From the NCBI RefSeq assembly GCF_946221635.1, contig NZ_CAMIHB010000002.1, forward strand, positions 1 through 64,000: a stretch of 64,000 bases of DNA, read 5' to 3'. Under the pieces are notes generated by a model. It searched no databases, had not been told where the DNA came from, and was given only the letters and a program-made list of their open reading frames with translations. How positions within the stretch are numbered: the first letter of the stretch is position 1; every line of letters begins with the position of its first letter. Made by a program: the position numbers and the translations under genes. Shown here piece by piece: positions 50,559 through 58,363 of this stretch. The DNA is from an uncultured Rhodoferax sp. Its GTDB lineage: Bacteria; Pseudomonadota; Gammaproteobacteria; Burkholderiales; Burkholderiaceae_C.

Positions 50559-50768
50559 ATGCACTACACCGCCACCGAACGCCAACGCCTTCACACCGAA
50601 GCCGCCCACCAGGCCCACCTCCTGCGCCGCCAGACCGAGCTGGATGTCTGGCGTGGCGCGGACGCTCTGCTGGGCGGCACCGCACACAGCGCCCTGCGTA
50701 GCGCGCAACGCCTGGCCTACCGCCTCGCGCGCCGCCAGGCGGCGATGGCCCAAGGCCGGGGAGAGTAA
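50559..50768 (+). CDS. Small Arg/Ala-rich protein of unknown function
   Basis: 69 aa with a good aggagag ribosome-binding site. Highly charged and helical (TATERQRLHTEAAHQAHLLR, RSAQRLAYRLARRQAAM), no membrane segment. Two bases before the tautomerase gene, so co-transcribed and divergent from LysR. I do not recognise it; the strong ribosome-binding site and tight spacing support a real gene. Confidence 0.7.
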   Translation: MHYTATERQRLHTEAAHQAHLLRRQTELDVWRGADALLGGTAHSALRSAQRLAYRLARRQAAMAQGRGE

Positions 50769-50770
50769 GC

Positions 50771-51172
50771 ATGCCCACCTTGCAACTTCAGGTCTCGCCC
50801 CTGCAAAACCCCTCGCGCTACCGCGCCCTGGCCAGCGCGCTCACGCGCATCACGGCCGATACCTTGGGCAAGCGCCCGGAGGTGACGGCGGTGGTGATTG
50901 ACGACATCCCCGCCGCGCGCTGGCATGTTGGCGGCACGGACGTACAAGGCCCCACGGCGCTGCTGGAGATCAGCATCACCCAGGGCACCAACACCGCGCA
51001 GGAAAAGGCCGCCTTCATCGCCGCCGCCTTTGCCGAATTGCAGGACCAGCTGGGTGCGGGCCAGCCGCTGGAGCCGGCCAGCTACGTCATCGTCTGTGAG
51101 GTGCCAGGCACGGATTGGGGCTATGGCGGCCAGACCCAGGCCGCACGGCGCGTGGCCGCAGCCGTGCTCTGA
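50771..51172 (+). CDS. Tautomerase superfamily protein
   Basis: 133 aa. MPTLQLQVSPLQNPSRYRAL has the processed N-terminal proline that serves as general base in 4-oxalocrotonate tautomerase relatives. EVTAVVIDDIPAARWHVGG is the second conserved strand. At 133 aa it is a longer member than the 62-aa enzymes. It could act on keto-enol acids; the LysR next door may respond to its substrate. Not linked in sequence to the protocatechuate operon 7 kb away. Confidence 0.85.
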   Translation: MPTLQLQVSPLQNPSRYRALASALTRITADTLGKRPEVTAVVIDDIPAARWHVGGTDVQGPTALLEISITQGTNTAQEKAAFIAAAFAELQDQLGAGQPLEPASYVIVCEVPGTDWGYGGQTQAARRVAAAVL

Positions 51173-51184
51173 CGCGGGGCGCCC

Positions 51185-52126
51185 CTAGTTCTTGGCCTGG
51201 TACTTGGGCAGGGACGCCGGGGTGACCAGCTCGAAGGGCACGTCCACAAAGCGCTGCACGGTTTGCTTGCGGATCAGGCGCAGCGCAGTCTCCACCGCGC
51301 GGCCGCCCTGGGCGTCGGCGTTTTGGAATACCGTGACCTTGAGGTCGCCATCCCGCATGCTTTGCAGTGCGTCGGGCGTGGCGTCAATGCCGCCGACGAT
51401 GAAGTCCGGTGTCCACTGCTGGGCCGCCTTGAGGGCCGCAATGGCGCCCAGCGCCATCTCGTCGTTGTTGGCAATGACAGCGTCGAATTTCTTGCCCGAG
51501 AGCTTGCTGGCGGCCAGGATGTTGGTGGTGATCATGCGTGCGCGCTCCCGCTTCCAGTTGCCAATCCGCTTGTCATGCACCTTGATGCCGCTGCAGGAGC
51601 CGCTGGCCAGTACATCTTCCACATCCTGGGTACGGGTGCGCGCGGCCTCGTTGGACAGGTCGCCCATGAGCAGCAGCACATGGCCCCGTCCCCCCATGAG
51701 GCGACAGACCTCGCGCGCCTGGAGTGTGCCGGAGACGCGTTCGTCCGACCCCACAAAGGCCACGGTGGGCGGCAGCTGGTCAAAGTCAGCAGGCTTGCGA
51801 TTCACGTAGACCAGCGGGATGCCGGCATTGACCGCCAGGCTGGTGATGCGTTGGGTGGCGCTGGTGTCCACCGGCACCACGATGAGTGCGTCCACCTTCT
51901 GCGCAATCAAGCCCTGGATCTGGTTGAGCTGGGTGACCATGTCCGTCTGGGCATTTTCTGCCAGCACGTTGGCGCCAGCCCGGGTGCTGGCAACCAGCAC
52001 ACCGTTTTTCAGCAGTGACAGAAAAGTGTCGACTTCGGACATGGCCAGGCCGATGCGCTGGGCCTGTGCGGCCAAGGGGGTTGTCAGGGTCAGGGCGAGC
52101 AGCGCCCGCACCAGGGAGTGCTTCAT
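51185..52126 (-). CDS. Sugar-type periplasmic binding protein (RbsB-like), no transporter genes
   Basis: 313 aa, signal peptide ending AAQA. Type I binding fold: VDTFLSLLKNGVLVASTRAG, DALIVVPVDTSATQRITSLA, AVIANNDEMALGAIAALKAA. No permease or ATPase gene is adjacent. It follows a chemoreceptor gene by 20 bases on the same strand, so it probably serves as a sensing partner, as RbsB does for Trg. Ligand unknown. Confidence 0.88.
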   Translation of the reverse strand: MKHSLVRALLALTLTTPLAAQAQRIGLAMSEVDTFLSLLKNGVLVASTRAGANVLAENAQTDMVTQLNQIQGLIAQKVDALIVVPVDTSATQRITSLAVNAGIPLVYVNRKPADFDQLPPTVAFVGSDERVSGTLQAREVCRLMGGRGHVLLLMGDLSNEAARTRTQDVEDVLASGSCSGIKVHDKRIGNWKRERARMITTNILAASKLSGKKFDAVIANNDEMALGAIAALKAAQQWTPDFIVGGIDATPDALQSMRDGDLKVTVFQNADAQGGRAVETALRLIRKQTVQRFVDVPFELVTPASLPKYQAKN

Positions 52127-52146
52127 GGGATGTCCTTGAAAGGGGG

Positions 52147-54096
52147 TTAGAGGGGCAGCGCCGGCGCGTTCTGGAGCCGGAAGGCCACCACCGCCTGGGC
52201 CAGCGTGTTGGCCTGGTCGTGCAGGCTCTCCGAGGCGGCGGCGGACTGTTCCACCAGGGCCGCGTTCTGCTGGGTGAGTTGGTCCAGCTCCACCACCGCG
52301 GCATTGACGCTTGCAATATCCGTGGACTGCGCGCTCGCAGTGGCGGCAATCTCGCCAACGATCTGGTCGACCCGTTGCACCGAACTGACGATCTCCTGCA
52401 TGGTGCCGCCGGCTTGTTGCACCTGTTCGGAGCCAGAGGCCACGCGCTCCACCGAGGCGTCGATCAGCAGCTTGATTTCCTTGGCGGCTTCGGCACTGCG
52501 GTGCGCCAGACTGCGCACCTCGGCGGCCACCACCGCGAAGCCACGGCCTTGCTCGCCGGCCCGCGCAGCCTCCACGGCTGCGTTCAGCGCCAGGATGTTG
52601 GTCTGGAAGGCAATGCCGTCGATCACGCCGGTGATGTCGGCAATCTTGCGGGAGCTTTGCGTGATTTCGCCCATGGTGTTCACCACCTCGCTGACGGCGC
52701 TACCGCCGCGCTGGGCCACCTGGACGGCCGAGCTGGCCAGCGCATTGGCCTGCCGGGCGGCCTCTTCGGAGCGTTGCACGGTCTGCATCAGCTGGGCCAT
52801 GCGGGAGGCGGTGCTCTGCAGGTTGCCGGCGGTGTGCTCGGTGCGGTTGCTGAGGTCCTGGTTGCCCGTGGCAATTTCCATGCTGGCGATACGGATGCCC
52901 TCAGCGGTGGCGCGCACCTTCTCCAGCGCCCGCTGGTAGCTCTGGCGCAGGTGCTCCACGCTGCGCACCAGCGTGCCGATCTCGTCATTGCGTGCGGTGG
53001 CAAAAGCCTGGGTCAGGTCGCCCTGGGCGACCAGCGTGACGGCTGCGGTCAACTCGCCCAGCGGGGCGCTCACGGTGCGCCGCACCAGGTAGAACAGGCC
53101 CCCGCCCAACAGCAGGGCGGTTGCGGCCAGCAGGCCCCAGACAATCGCCATGTTGCGCCAGTAGCTGCGCATGGATTCGGCTTCGGAGACCTCTGCCACC
53201 AGCCAGCCCTCGCCCGCGCGCGTCTTGCGCATCACGGCCCAGCGCGGGCCATCGCTGTCTCCCAGCAAGGGGGCGGCGTCGGACACGTGGCCATCGGGGG
53301 CCTGCGCCAGCGCCTCCAGAAAGCCGGCGGCCTGCGGTGCCGCTTGCAGCACCTTCTGGCCCTTGGCGGTTGGGTGCGCCAGGAAGCGGTAGTCGGCGGG
53401 GGGGCCGCTGGCGTCCAGGTAGTACATGCCACCGGTCTCGAAAATCTTTACCTTGGCGATCTGCTGTTCCAGCACCCATTCCTGCAGCGACACGTCGTTG
53501 CCAATGCCGAACACGCCGACGATCCGGCCTTCGGCGTTCTTCAGCGCTTCGTAGCGCGTGAGGTAGGTTTTGCCGAACAGGCGGGCATAGCCGGTGAAGG
53601 GCTGGCCGGCCATGATGGCGGCGTAGGCCGGGTGGCGCGCGTCGAACGGGATGTCCAGCGAGCGTTCGCCGGACTCGGTGCGCGTGGAGCTGGAGATGCA
53701 GACCATGGCATCTCCCTTGCGGGCGAACACCATAGCCACACCGCCGGTTTCCTTGGTGAAGCGGTCCACGGCAATGAAGTCGTCGTTGACCGGGCTGCCA
53801 CCGCTCTGCATCTCGCCGGTGGCTTCGTCCACACGGGGTTGGTGGTCGAAGTTGCGGCGAAAGCTTGCGTAGGCCTTCAGCACCATGCCGCGGTTGATCT
53901 GGTCGGCCGTGTCCGCCACGGCCACCATGCTCTGCACCTGCTCGGCTACCGCGTCCACCACCAGCGCCCGGGTGCTGCGCTGCTCCAGCACGCCCATGGC
54001 GGCACCCACTGCCAGCAATACCAGGGCCAGGCCCACGAGGGCCAGCACCGCCAGCCGGCGGGCGACGGAAGGGTTCAGGGGCAGGCGTGGGCGCAT
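52147..54096 (-). CDS. Methyl-accepting chemotaxis protein with Cache-type sensor
   Basis: 649 aa. TM1 about 15-37 (LAVLALVGLALVLLAVGAAM), a large periplasmic region about 40-335 resembling Cache_3-Cache_2 (SPVNDDFIAVDRFTKETGGV, GRIVGVFGIGNDVSLQEWVL), TM2 about 330-352, HAMP, then the signalling domain with tip IDGIAFQTNILALNAAVEAA. No CheR-binding pentapeptide. First gene of a unit with the RbsB-like protein. Confidence 0.93.
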   Translation of the reverse strand: MRPRLPLNPSVARRLAVLALVGLALVLLAVGAAMGVLEQRSTRALVVDAVAEQVQSMVAVADTADQINRGMVLKAYASFRRNFDHQPRVDEATGEMQSGGSPVNDDFIAVDRFTKETGGVAMVFARKGDAMVCISSSTRTESGERSLDIPFDARHPAYAAIMAGQPFTGYARLFGKTYLTRYEALKNAEGRIVGVFGIGNDVSLQEWVLEQQIAKVKIFETGGMYYLDASGPPADYRFLAHPTAKGQKVLQAAPQAAGFLEALAQAPDGHVSDAAPLLGDSDGPRWAVMRKTRAGEGWLVAEVSEAESMRSYWRNMAIVWGLLAATALLLGGGLFYLVRRTVSAPLGELTAAVTLVAQGDLTQAFATARNDEIGTLVRSVEHLRQSYQRALEKVRATAEGIRIASMEIATGNQDLSNRTEHTAGNLQSTASRMAQLMQTVQRSEEAARQANALASSAVQVAQRGGSAVSEVVNTMGEITQSSRKIADITGVIDGIAFQTNILALNAAVEAARAGEQGRGFAVVAAEVRSLAHRSAEAAKEIKLLIDASVERVASGSEQVQQAGGTMQEIVSSVQRVDQIVGEIAATASAQSTDIASVNAAVVELDQLTQQNAALVEQSAAASESLHDQANTLAQAVVAFRLQNAPALPL

Positions 54097-54192
54097 CGGG
54101 GAGGGAGGGGCTGTGGTGGACTGCGTGGACTATAGTGGTAATGGAAATTAATTACTTAGGTGTAAATACTTAGAAAAATATTTCTGATTTCG

Positions 54193-54214
54193 TACTGACA
54201 CAACGTTGTCAGTA
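54193..54214. promoter_or_regulatory. 8-bp inverted repeat in an AT-rich divergent gap
   Basis: tactgaca and tgtcagta flank caacgt. The surrounding 54130-54200 stretch is AT-rich, unlike the rest of the window, and must hold promoters for the chemoreceptor (minus) and the VOC gene (plus). Probable operator; regulator unknown. Confidence 0.45.
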
Positions 54215-54261
54215 GCAGGTCAACACCATTCGGGCTTCTTCAACGCAACCGGAGTTTCCGA

Positions 54262-54639
54262 ATGAAAAATGCCATCAGCTGGTTTGAGATCCCCACCACC
54301 CAACTCGATGCCGCCCAGGCTTTCTACGAAGCCGTGCTGGGCCGCCCCATGCGCCGCGAGGCCATGGGCCCCAGCCAGGGCGCGGTGTTTGCCTACGACC
54401 CCGAGGCCGATGGCACCGGTGGCGCGCTGATGATGGGCCCCAGCGCGCCCAAGGTCTCGCGCGCCGGCACGCTGGTGTACCTGGACGCCACCCCCTCGCT
54501 GGACGCCGCACTGGAGCGTGCCGTGGCCCAAGGCGGCAGCGTCGCCCAGCCGCGCACGGCCTTGCCGCCCGGCATGGGCTTCTTTGCCCACATCACCGAT
54601 CTGGACGGCAACCGCGTCGGTCTGCACGCACTCACCTGA
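54262..54639 (+). CDS. VOC (glyoxalase-fold) protein
   Basis: 125 aa. ISWFEIPTTQLDAAQAFYEA opens the betaalphabetabetabeta module and FFAHITDLDGNRVGLHAL closes it. Such small dimeric proteins are metal-dependent lyases, dioxygenases or resistance proteins. Metal ligands are uncertain: the first typical His is Trp/Phe here. Substrate unknown. Four bases before the EVE gene. Confidence 0.85.
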   Translation: MKNAISWFEIPTTQLDAAQAFYEAVLGRPMRREAMGPSQGAVFAYDPEADGTGGALMMGPSAPKVSRAGTLVYLDATPSLDAALERAVAQGGSVAQPRTALPPGMGFFAHITDLDGNRVGLHALT

Positions 54640-54643
54640 CGCC

Positions 54644-55132
54644 ATGAGCACGCGCAGGAACTGGATTGCCGTGGCCTGTGCCGCGCATGCCCGCCGGGGC
54701 AGCGCGGTGCCGGAGCAGGGCTATATGCAGGTCTGCCACGGCAAGTGCGCGCCGCTCAAGCGCGTGGCGCCGGGCGATCGCGTGGCCTACTACAGCCCCA
54801 CGGTCAGCATGGGCGGCAAGGACCGGCTGCAGGCCTTTGTGTCCATTGGTGTGGTGCAGCCGGGGCAGCCCTACGAGTTCAATATGGGCGGCGGCTTCGT
54901 GCCGTATCGGCGGGATGTCGCCTACCTGCCGGCGCGGGAGGCGTCCATTCTGCCCTTGCTGGATGGGCTGGAGTTTGTGGAAGACCGCACCCGCTGGGGC
55001 TACAAGTTCCGCTTTGGCCTGTTCACCATCAGCGACCACGACATGGCGCTGATTGCCACCGCCATGCAGGCCGACGCCGGAGCACTGGGGCTGGCGAAGG
55101 ATGGCATGGACCCTCAGTCGCTATTGTTTTAA
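54644..55132 (+). CDS. EVE-domain (PUA-like) protein
   Basis: 162 aa from ATG 54644 (MSTRRNWIAVACAAHARRG). GYMQVCHGKCAPLKRVAPGD and RVAYYSPTVSMGGKDRLQAF fit EVE proteins, which bind modified bases in RNA or DNA. The last residues (SLLF) and the TAA stop lie in dispersed repeat copy G, so the original C-terminus may have been replaced. It follows the VOC gene directly. Confidence 0.85.
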   Translation: MSTRRNWIAVACAAHARRGSAVPEQGYMQVCHGKCAPLKRVAPGDRVAYYSPTVSMGGKDRLQAFVSIGVVQPGQPYEFNMGGGFVPYRRDVAYLPAREASILPLLDGLEFVEDRTRWGYKFRFGLFTISDHDMALIATAMQADAGALGLAKDGMDPQSLLF

Positions 55133-55170
55133 TAGCTGCTGCCGCACGTATCATGGGGGCTAGAGCCCTT
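55119..55170 (-). repeat. Dispersed repeat, copy G, forming the EVE gene end
   Basis: cgctattgttttaatagct, then gctgccgcacgtatc and atgggggctagagcc. Reverse orientation to copy A. It supplies the stop codon of the EVE gene and lies 16 bases before the WYL regulator start. Confidence 0.75.
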
Positions 55171-55185
55171 AAACATCCCAATTCC

Positions 55186-55908
55186 ATGCGCCGTGCCGAC
55201 CGCCTGTTCCAGATCGTCCAGCTCATCCGCGGCCGCCGTCTCACCACGGCGGCCTTTCTGGCGCAGCGTCTGGAAGTGTCGGAGCGCACGGTCTACCGCG
55301 ATGTGGCCGACCTGCAGCACCAGGGTGTCCCCATCGAAGGCGAGGCGGGTGTGGGCTACCGCCTGGGGCAGGGGTTTGATTTGCCACCGCTGATGTTCAC
55401 CGAAGACGAGGCCCGTGCCCTGGTGGCCTCGGTGCGCATGGCCCAGGTCTGGCAGGACCCGGTGCTGGCGCAGAACTCGCAAGTGGCGCTGGGCAAGATT
55501 CTTTCGGTCTTGCCACTGGCCGCGCGCGTGGCAGCGCAGAGCATGGCGGTGTATGCGCCGCCCGTGGGGCTGGAGCCCGCGGTGCAGGCCGCATTGCAGA
55601 CGCTGCGCGAAGCCGCCCAGGCCCATTGCCGCGTGCAGGTGGACTACCGGGACGCCAGCGACCAGTCCAGCCAGCGCATCCTGCGGCCGCTGGGCTGCTT
55701 TTACTGGGGCAAGGTCTGGACCTTGGCGGCCTGGTGCGAGACGCGCCAGGACTTCCGCAATTTCCGGCTGGACCGCATGGAGCGCATTGAATTGTTACAA
55801 AGTGCTGCAGGCCGTTTTGCCGATGAGCCTGGCAAATCCCTGGCCGATTACCTGCGCATGGTGGCGCCGCCAGAGGCGTTGGCGCGCATGCAGGGCGAGG
55901 GCCACTGA
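55186..55908 (+). CDS. YafY-type HTH/WYL transcriptional regulator
   Basis: 240 aa from ATG 55186 (MRRADRLFQIVQLIRGRRLT). DeoR-like helix-turn-helix about 5-60 (TTAAFLAQRLEVSERTVYRD), WYL-type domain about 130-220 (CRVQVDYRDASDQSSQRILR, PLGCFYWGKVWTLAAWCE). The WYL triad appears as FYWGKVWTLAAW. WYL domains bind nucleic acid or nucleotide ligands. Its target is not obvious. Confidence 0.9.
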   Translation: MRRADRLFQIVQLIRGRRLTTAAFLAQRLEVSERTVYRDVADLQHQGVPIEGEAGVGYRLGQGFDLPPLMFTEDEARALVASVRMAQVWQDPVLAQNSQVALGKILSVLPLAARVAAQSMAVYAPPVGLEPAVQAALQTLREAAQAHCRVQVDYRDASDQSSQRILRPLGCFYWGKVWTLAAWCETRQDFRNFRLDRMERIELLQSAAGRFADEPGKSLADYLRMVAPPEALARMQGEGH

Positions 55909-56034
55909 GTCGGCTGCTGCGTAAACCCTCGGGGTTCGCAACAATTTGACGCAGGCTGGCTGCGGTTTTAGCCGTAAATTGCAAGGCAGCGCTGTGCGCT
56001 TCTTCCAACCCCGAGCCGCCCGTCCGAGGTGCCC

Positions 56035-56949
56035 ATGTCCACTGCCAAGCCCCTGATCCAGCGCCTCTTGCCGCGCTGGCCCGCCAAGACCGTTCCCCAT
56101 CCCTTGCAGACGGTGCTCGAACAAGGCGCCCTGCAGGTGCTTTACCAGCCCATCATTGCCTTGCAGAGCGGCACCATCGATGGCCACGAGGCCCTGGTGA
56201 TGCAGCAGCTGCCCCAGGGCGCAGAGGTGCCGCAGGCCGTGCTGGATGCCGGACAGCTGGCGCAACTGCAAACCGAGCTGGAGCTGGCGAGCCTGGGGCG
56301 CGCCCTGCAGGGGTGGGGCTACCCCATGGCCAGCGGGCGTCTGCAGGTCAACCTCAGCGCGCAGACCCTGGTGGCACTGAGCGAGCCCAAACCCTTTCAG
56401 CGGCTCGAAGGACTGTTCTTCGCCCACCGCGTGCCCCCGAAACGGGTGGTGGTGGCCATTGGCCAGCACCGCAAGCTGCAGGATCTGGCGGCTCTGGAGC
56501 GCTGCACCACGGCGCTGCAGAGGCTGGGCTGCACCATGGCACTGGACGATGTGAAGGCCTCGCAACGCAGCCTGGACTTGTGGTTGCGGCTCAAGCCCGC
56601 CCTCGTGAAGCTCGACAGTCGCATGACTGCAGACCTGCAGCAAGACCCGGAAAAGGCCAAGGTGCTGCGCACCCTGTCGCAACTGGCCTTCAAGACCGGT
56701 GCCAGCCTGGTGGCCAAGGCCGTGGACCATGCCGAGGATCTGCGCATCGTGCGCGATGCCGGTGTGCACCTGGCCCAGGGCCAGTTCCTGGGCTTTGCCG
56801 CGCCAGCCATCGTGGAAACGCTGAACCTGCGGGCCCGCAATGTGCTGGCAGAGCGCTGGTCCGCCCCCGACCCGCAATCCCAACCCGGCGAGCTGGTCGC
56901 CGCCGAGTCAGGCCTCCAGAATCTGGTGGGTATGCGCTGGTTCGATTGA
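56035..56949 (+). CDS. Degenerate EAL-domain protein (first of two)
   Basis: 304 aa from ATG 56035; GTG 56029 is an alternative. The EAL signature is kept (DGHEALV), as are the Asn strand QVNLSAQTLV and LVKLDSRMT and LAQGQFLGFA. The ExTE position reads VVVAIGQHRKLQ without Glu, the DDFGTG loop reads ALDDVKASQ, and the VAEGVE position reads VAKAVDHAE. Cyclic di-GMP hydrolysis is therefore unlikely; it may bind the nucleotide or a protein partner. No GGDEF, PAS or membrane segment. Confidence 0.88.
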   Translation: MSTAKPLIQRLLPRWPAKTVPHPLQTVLEQGALQVLYQPIIALQSGTIDGHEALVMQQLPQGAEVPQAVLDAGQLAQLQTELELASLGRALQGWGYPMASGRLQVNLSAQTLVALSEPKPFQRLEGLFFAHRVPPKRVVVAIGQHRKLQDLAALERCTTALQRLGCTMALDDVKASQRSLDLWLRLKPALVKLDSRMTADLQQDPEKAKVLRTLSQLAFKTGASLVAKAVDHAEDLRIVRDAGVHLAQGQFLGFAAPAIVETLNLRARNVLAERWSAPDPQSQPGELVAAESGLQNLVGMRWFD

Positions 56950-56988
56950 GGGGGGCAGTGACCCGCGCAGCGGCGGAGCGGGGGTGCC

Positions 56989-57423
56989 TTACTTGGCGCT
57001 GCAGTTGACCATCCACTGCGTGCCGAACTTGTCGCGGAAGCTGCCGAAGTAGGCGCCCCAGAACATGTCCTGCAGGGGCATTTCCACCTTACCCCCGGCG
57101 GACAGCCCGTTGAACAGGCGCTCGGCCTCCGCCCGGGTGTCGGGTTCCAGGTTGATATGGGCGTTGTTGCCCTGTACCAGCTTGAAGCCCATGGATTCGG
57201 GGGCATCCGTCCCCATGAGCACATGGCCTCCCAGTATCGCCAACTCCACGTGGATGACCATGTTGCCGGTGGCCGTGTCCAGCGGTGGCTGGCCCGGCGC
57301 GGGTGGAGCATCCTTGAAGCGCTGGATGCCGCCATTGAACTCACCACCGAAGACTCCCCGGTAGAAGTTGAAGGCTTCTTCGGTCTGGCCGTTGAAGTTG
57401 AGGTAAGTGCTGACGCGTGCCAT
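56989..57423 (-). CDS. PhnB-like VOC protein
   Basis: 144 aa from ATG 57423 (MARVSTYLNFNGQTEEAFNF). Typical PhnB/3-demethylubiquinone methyltransferase-like glyoxalase fold: FYRGVFGGEFNGGIQRFKD, GHVLMGTDAPESMGF, DMFWGAYFGSFRDKFGTQWM. Function not known. Third gene of the arsR-AHSA1-PhnB unit, 14 bases after the AHSA1 gene. Confidence 0.9.
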   Translation of the reverse strand: MARVSTYLNFNGQTEEAFNFYRGVFGGEFNGGIQRFKDAPPAPGQPPLDTATGNMVIHVELAILGGHVLMGTDAPESMGFKLVQGNNAHINLEPDTRAEAERLFNGLSAGGKVEMPLQDMFWGAYFGSFRDKFGTQWMVNCSAK

Positions 57424-57437
57424 GGGATCTCCTGGGG

Positions 57438-57941
57438 TTACTGGGTTTGCAAAAGTGAGAGGTAGTCTTCCAAGACGTCGATATTGCCGCTCCAGCCCTG
57501 GGTCATGCTGGCGTGGCTGGCGGCGAACAGGGCTTCTTCCTCGGCCGTGGCCTCGTGCGGGGCCCAGACCAGGGTCATCAGCGTGCCGCCATCCTGTTCG
57601 GTCAGTGTCGTGGTGGAGTGGGTGTACAGCGGCCATCCGGCCGCCCAGGGGTTGCGGGTGGCGGCACCGGCCGGGTCCGAGAAGCACTGAATCAGCACCA
57701 GCTTCTCGGGCTCCACGATCTCCTGGAACAGCCATTTGCCCCAGAGTTCCATGCCGCCTTCCATGCGCATGGCGTAGTGGTAGGTGCCGCCGACGCGGAA
57801 ATCCAGATCGCTGTGCGTCACGGTGCAACCCTTGGGGCCGAACCAGTGCTGCAGGTGGGCAGGACTGGAATACACCTCCCAGACCAGGGCGCGTGGCGCC
57901 TTGAGCAGGCGGGAAATGGTGAAGGGGGCGTGGGTACTCAT
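57438..57941 (-). CDS. AHSA1/SRPBCC-family protein
   Basis: 167 aa. FTISRLLKAPRALVWEVYSS and HLQHWFGPKGCTV open the START-like ligand-binding fold; GGTLMTLVWAPHEATAEEEA and GWSGNIDVLEDYL close it. Members next to ArsR regulators are common, with small hydrophobic ligands or stress roles proposed. Start overlaps the arsR stop by four bases. Confidence 0.9.
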   Translation of the reverse strand: MSTHAPFTISRLLKAPRALVWEVYSSPAHLQHWFGPKGCTVTHSDLDFRVGGTYHYAMRMEGGMELWGKWLFQEIVEPEKLVLIQCFSDPAGAATRNPWAAGWPLYTHSTTTLTEQDGGTLMTLVWAPHEATAEEEALFAASHASMTQGWSGNIDVLEDYLSLLQTQ

Positions 57942-58279
57942 TGGGTCTCCTTGGAGGATGGTGGTTGCAGGGTGGCCAGGTAGTCTTCCAGTCGGTCCAG
58001 GCGTTCTTCCCAGTGCTGGCGGTACTGGGCGACCCAATCGGCCGCTTCGCGCAGGGGCTGGGCTTCGAGCTTGCAGGGGCGCCATTGGGCTTGCCGGCTC
58101 TGGCTGATGAGCCCCGCCCGCTGCAGGACCTTGAGGTGCTTGGTGACGGCGGGGGCGCTCATGGCAAACGGTTTGGCCAGATCGCTCACGGAACTTTCGC
58201 CCAGCGCCAGTCGCGCCAGGATGGCCCGACGGGTCGGGTCAGCCAGGGCGGCGAAGGTGGCGCTGAGTGGATCGGACAT
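57938..58279 (-). CDS. ArsR/SmtB-family regulator
   Basis: 113 aa winged-helix repressor. FAALADPTRRAILARLALGE, VSDLAKPFAMSAPAVTKHLK, VLQRAGLISQSRQAQWRPCK. The metal-binding ELCVCDL-type site is absent (SSVSDLAKPF), and only one Cys remains, so it should sense something other than metals. Leads the operon with AHSA1 and PhnB genes and probably autoregulates from the dyad at 58294. Confidence 0.92.
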   Translation of the reverse strand: MSDPLSATFAALADPTRRAILARLALGESSVSDLAKPFAMSAPAVTKHLKVLQRAGLISQSRQAQWRPCKLEAQPLREAADWVAQYRQHWEERLDRLEDYLATLQPPSSKETQ

Positions 58280-58293
58280 GTGGAAAACGTTAT

Positions 58294-58309
58294 TTAACCT
58301 TTTGGTGAA
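58294..58309. promoter_or_regulatory. Probable ArsR operator
   Basis: ttaacc and ggtgaa flank tttt, complementary in five of six positions, 15 bases upstream of the arsR start in an AT-rich segment that likely contains the promoter. Confidence 0.5.
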
Positions 58310-58315
58310 TTAAAG

Positions 58316-58346
58316 GCCAAAAAACAGGCCGCGTCAAGCGGCCCTG
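58316..58346 (-). terminator. Intrinsic terminator after the EamA gene
   Basis: On the minus strand cagggccgc and gcggcctg pair around ttgac, followed by ttttttgg. It lies 18 bases past the EamA stop and insulates the arsR promoter. Confidence 0.75.
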
Positions 58347-58363
58347 GGTTTTTCGGCGCTGAC

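Noticed and set aside
52015..54135. 706-codon open frame on the plus strand
   Set aside because: Antisense shadow of the Cache-type chemoreceptor; His/Gly-rich translation with no domain.
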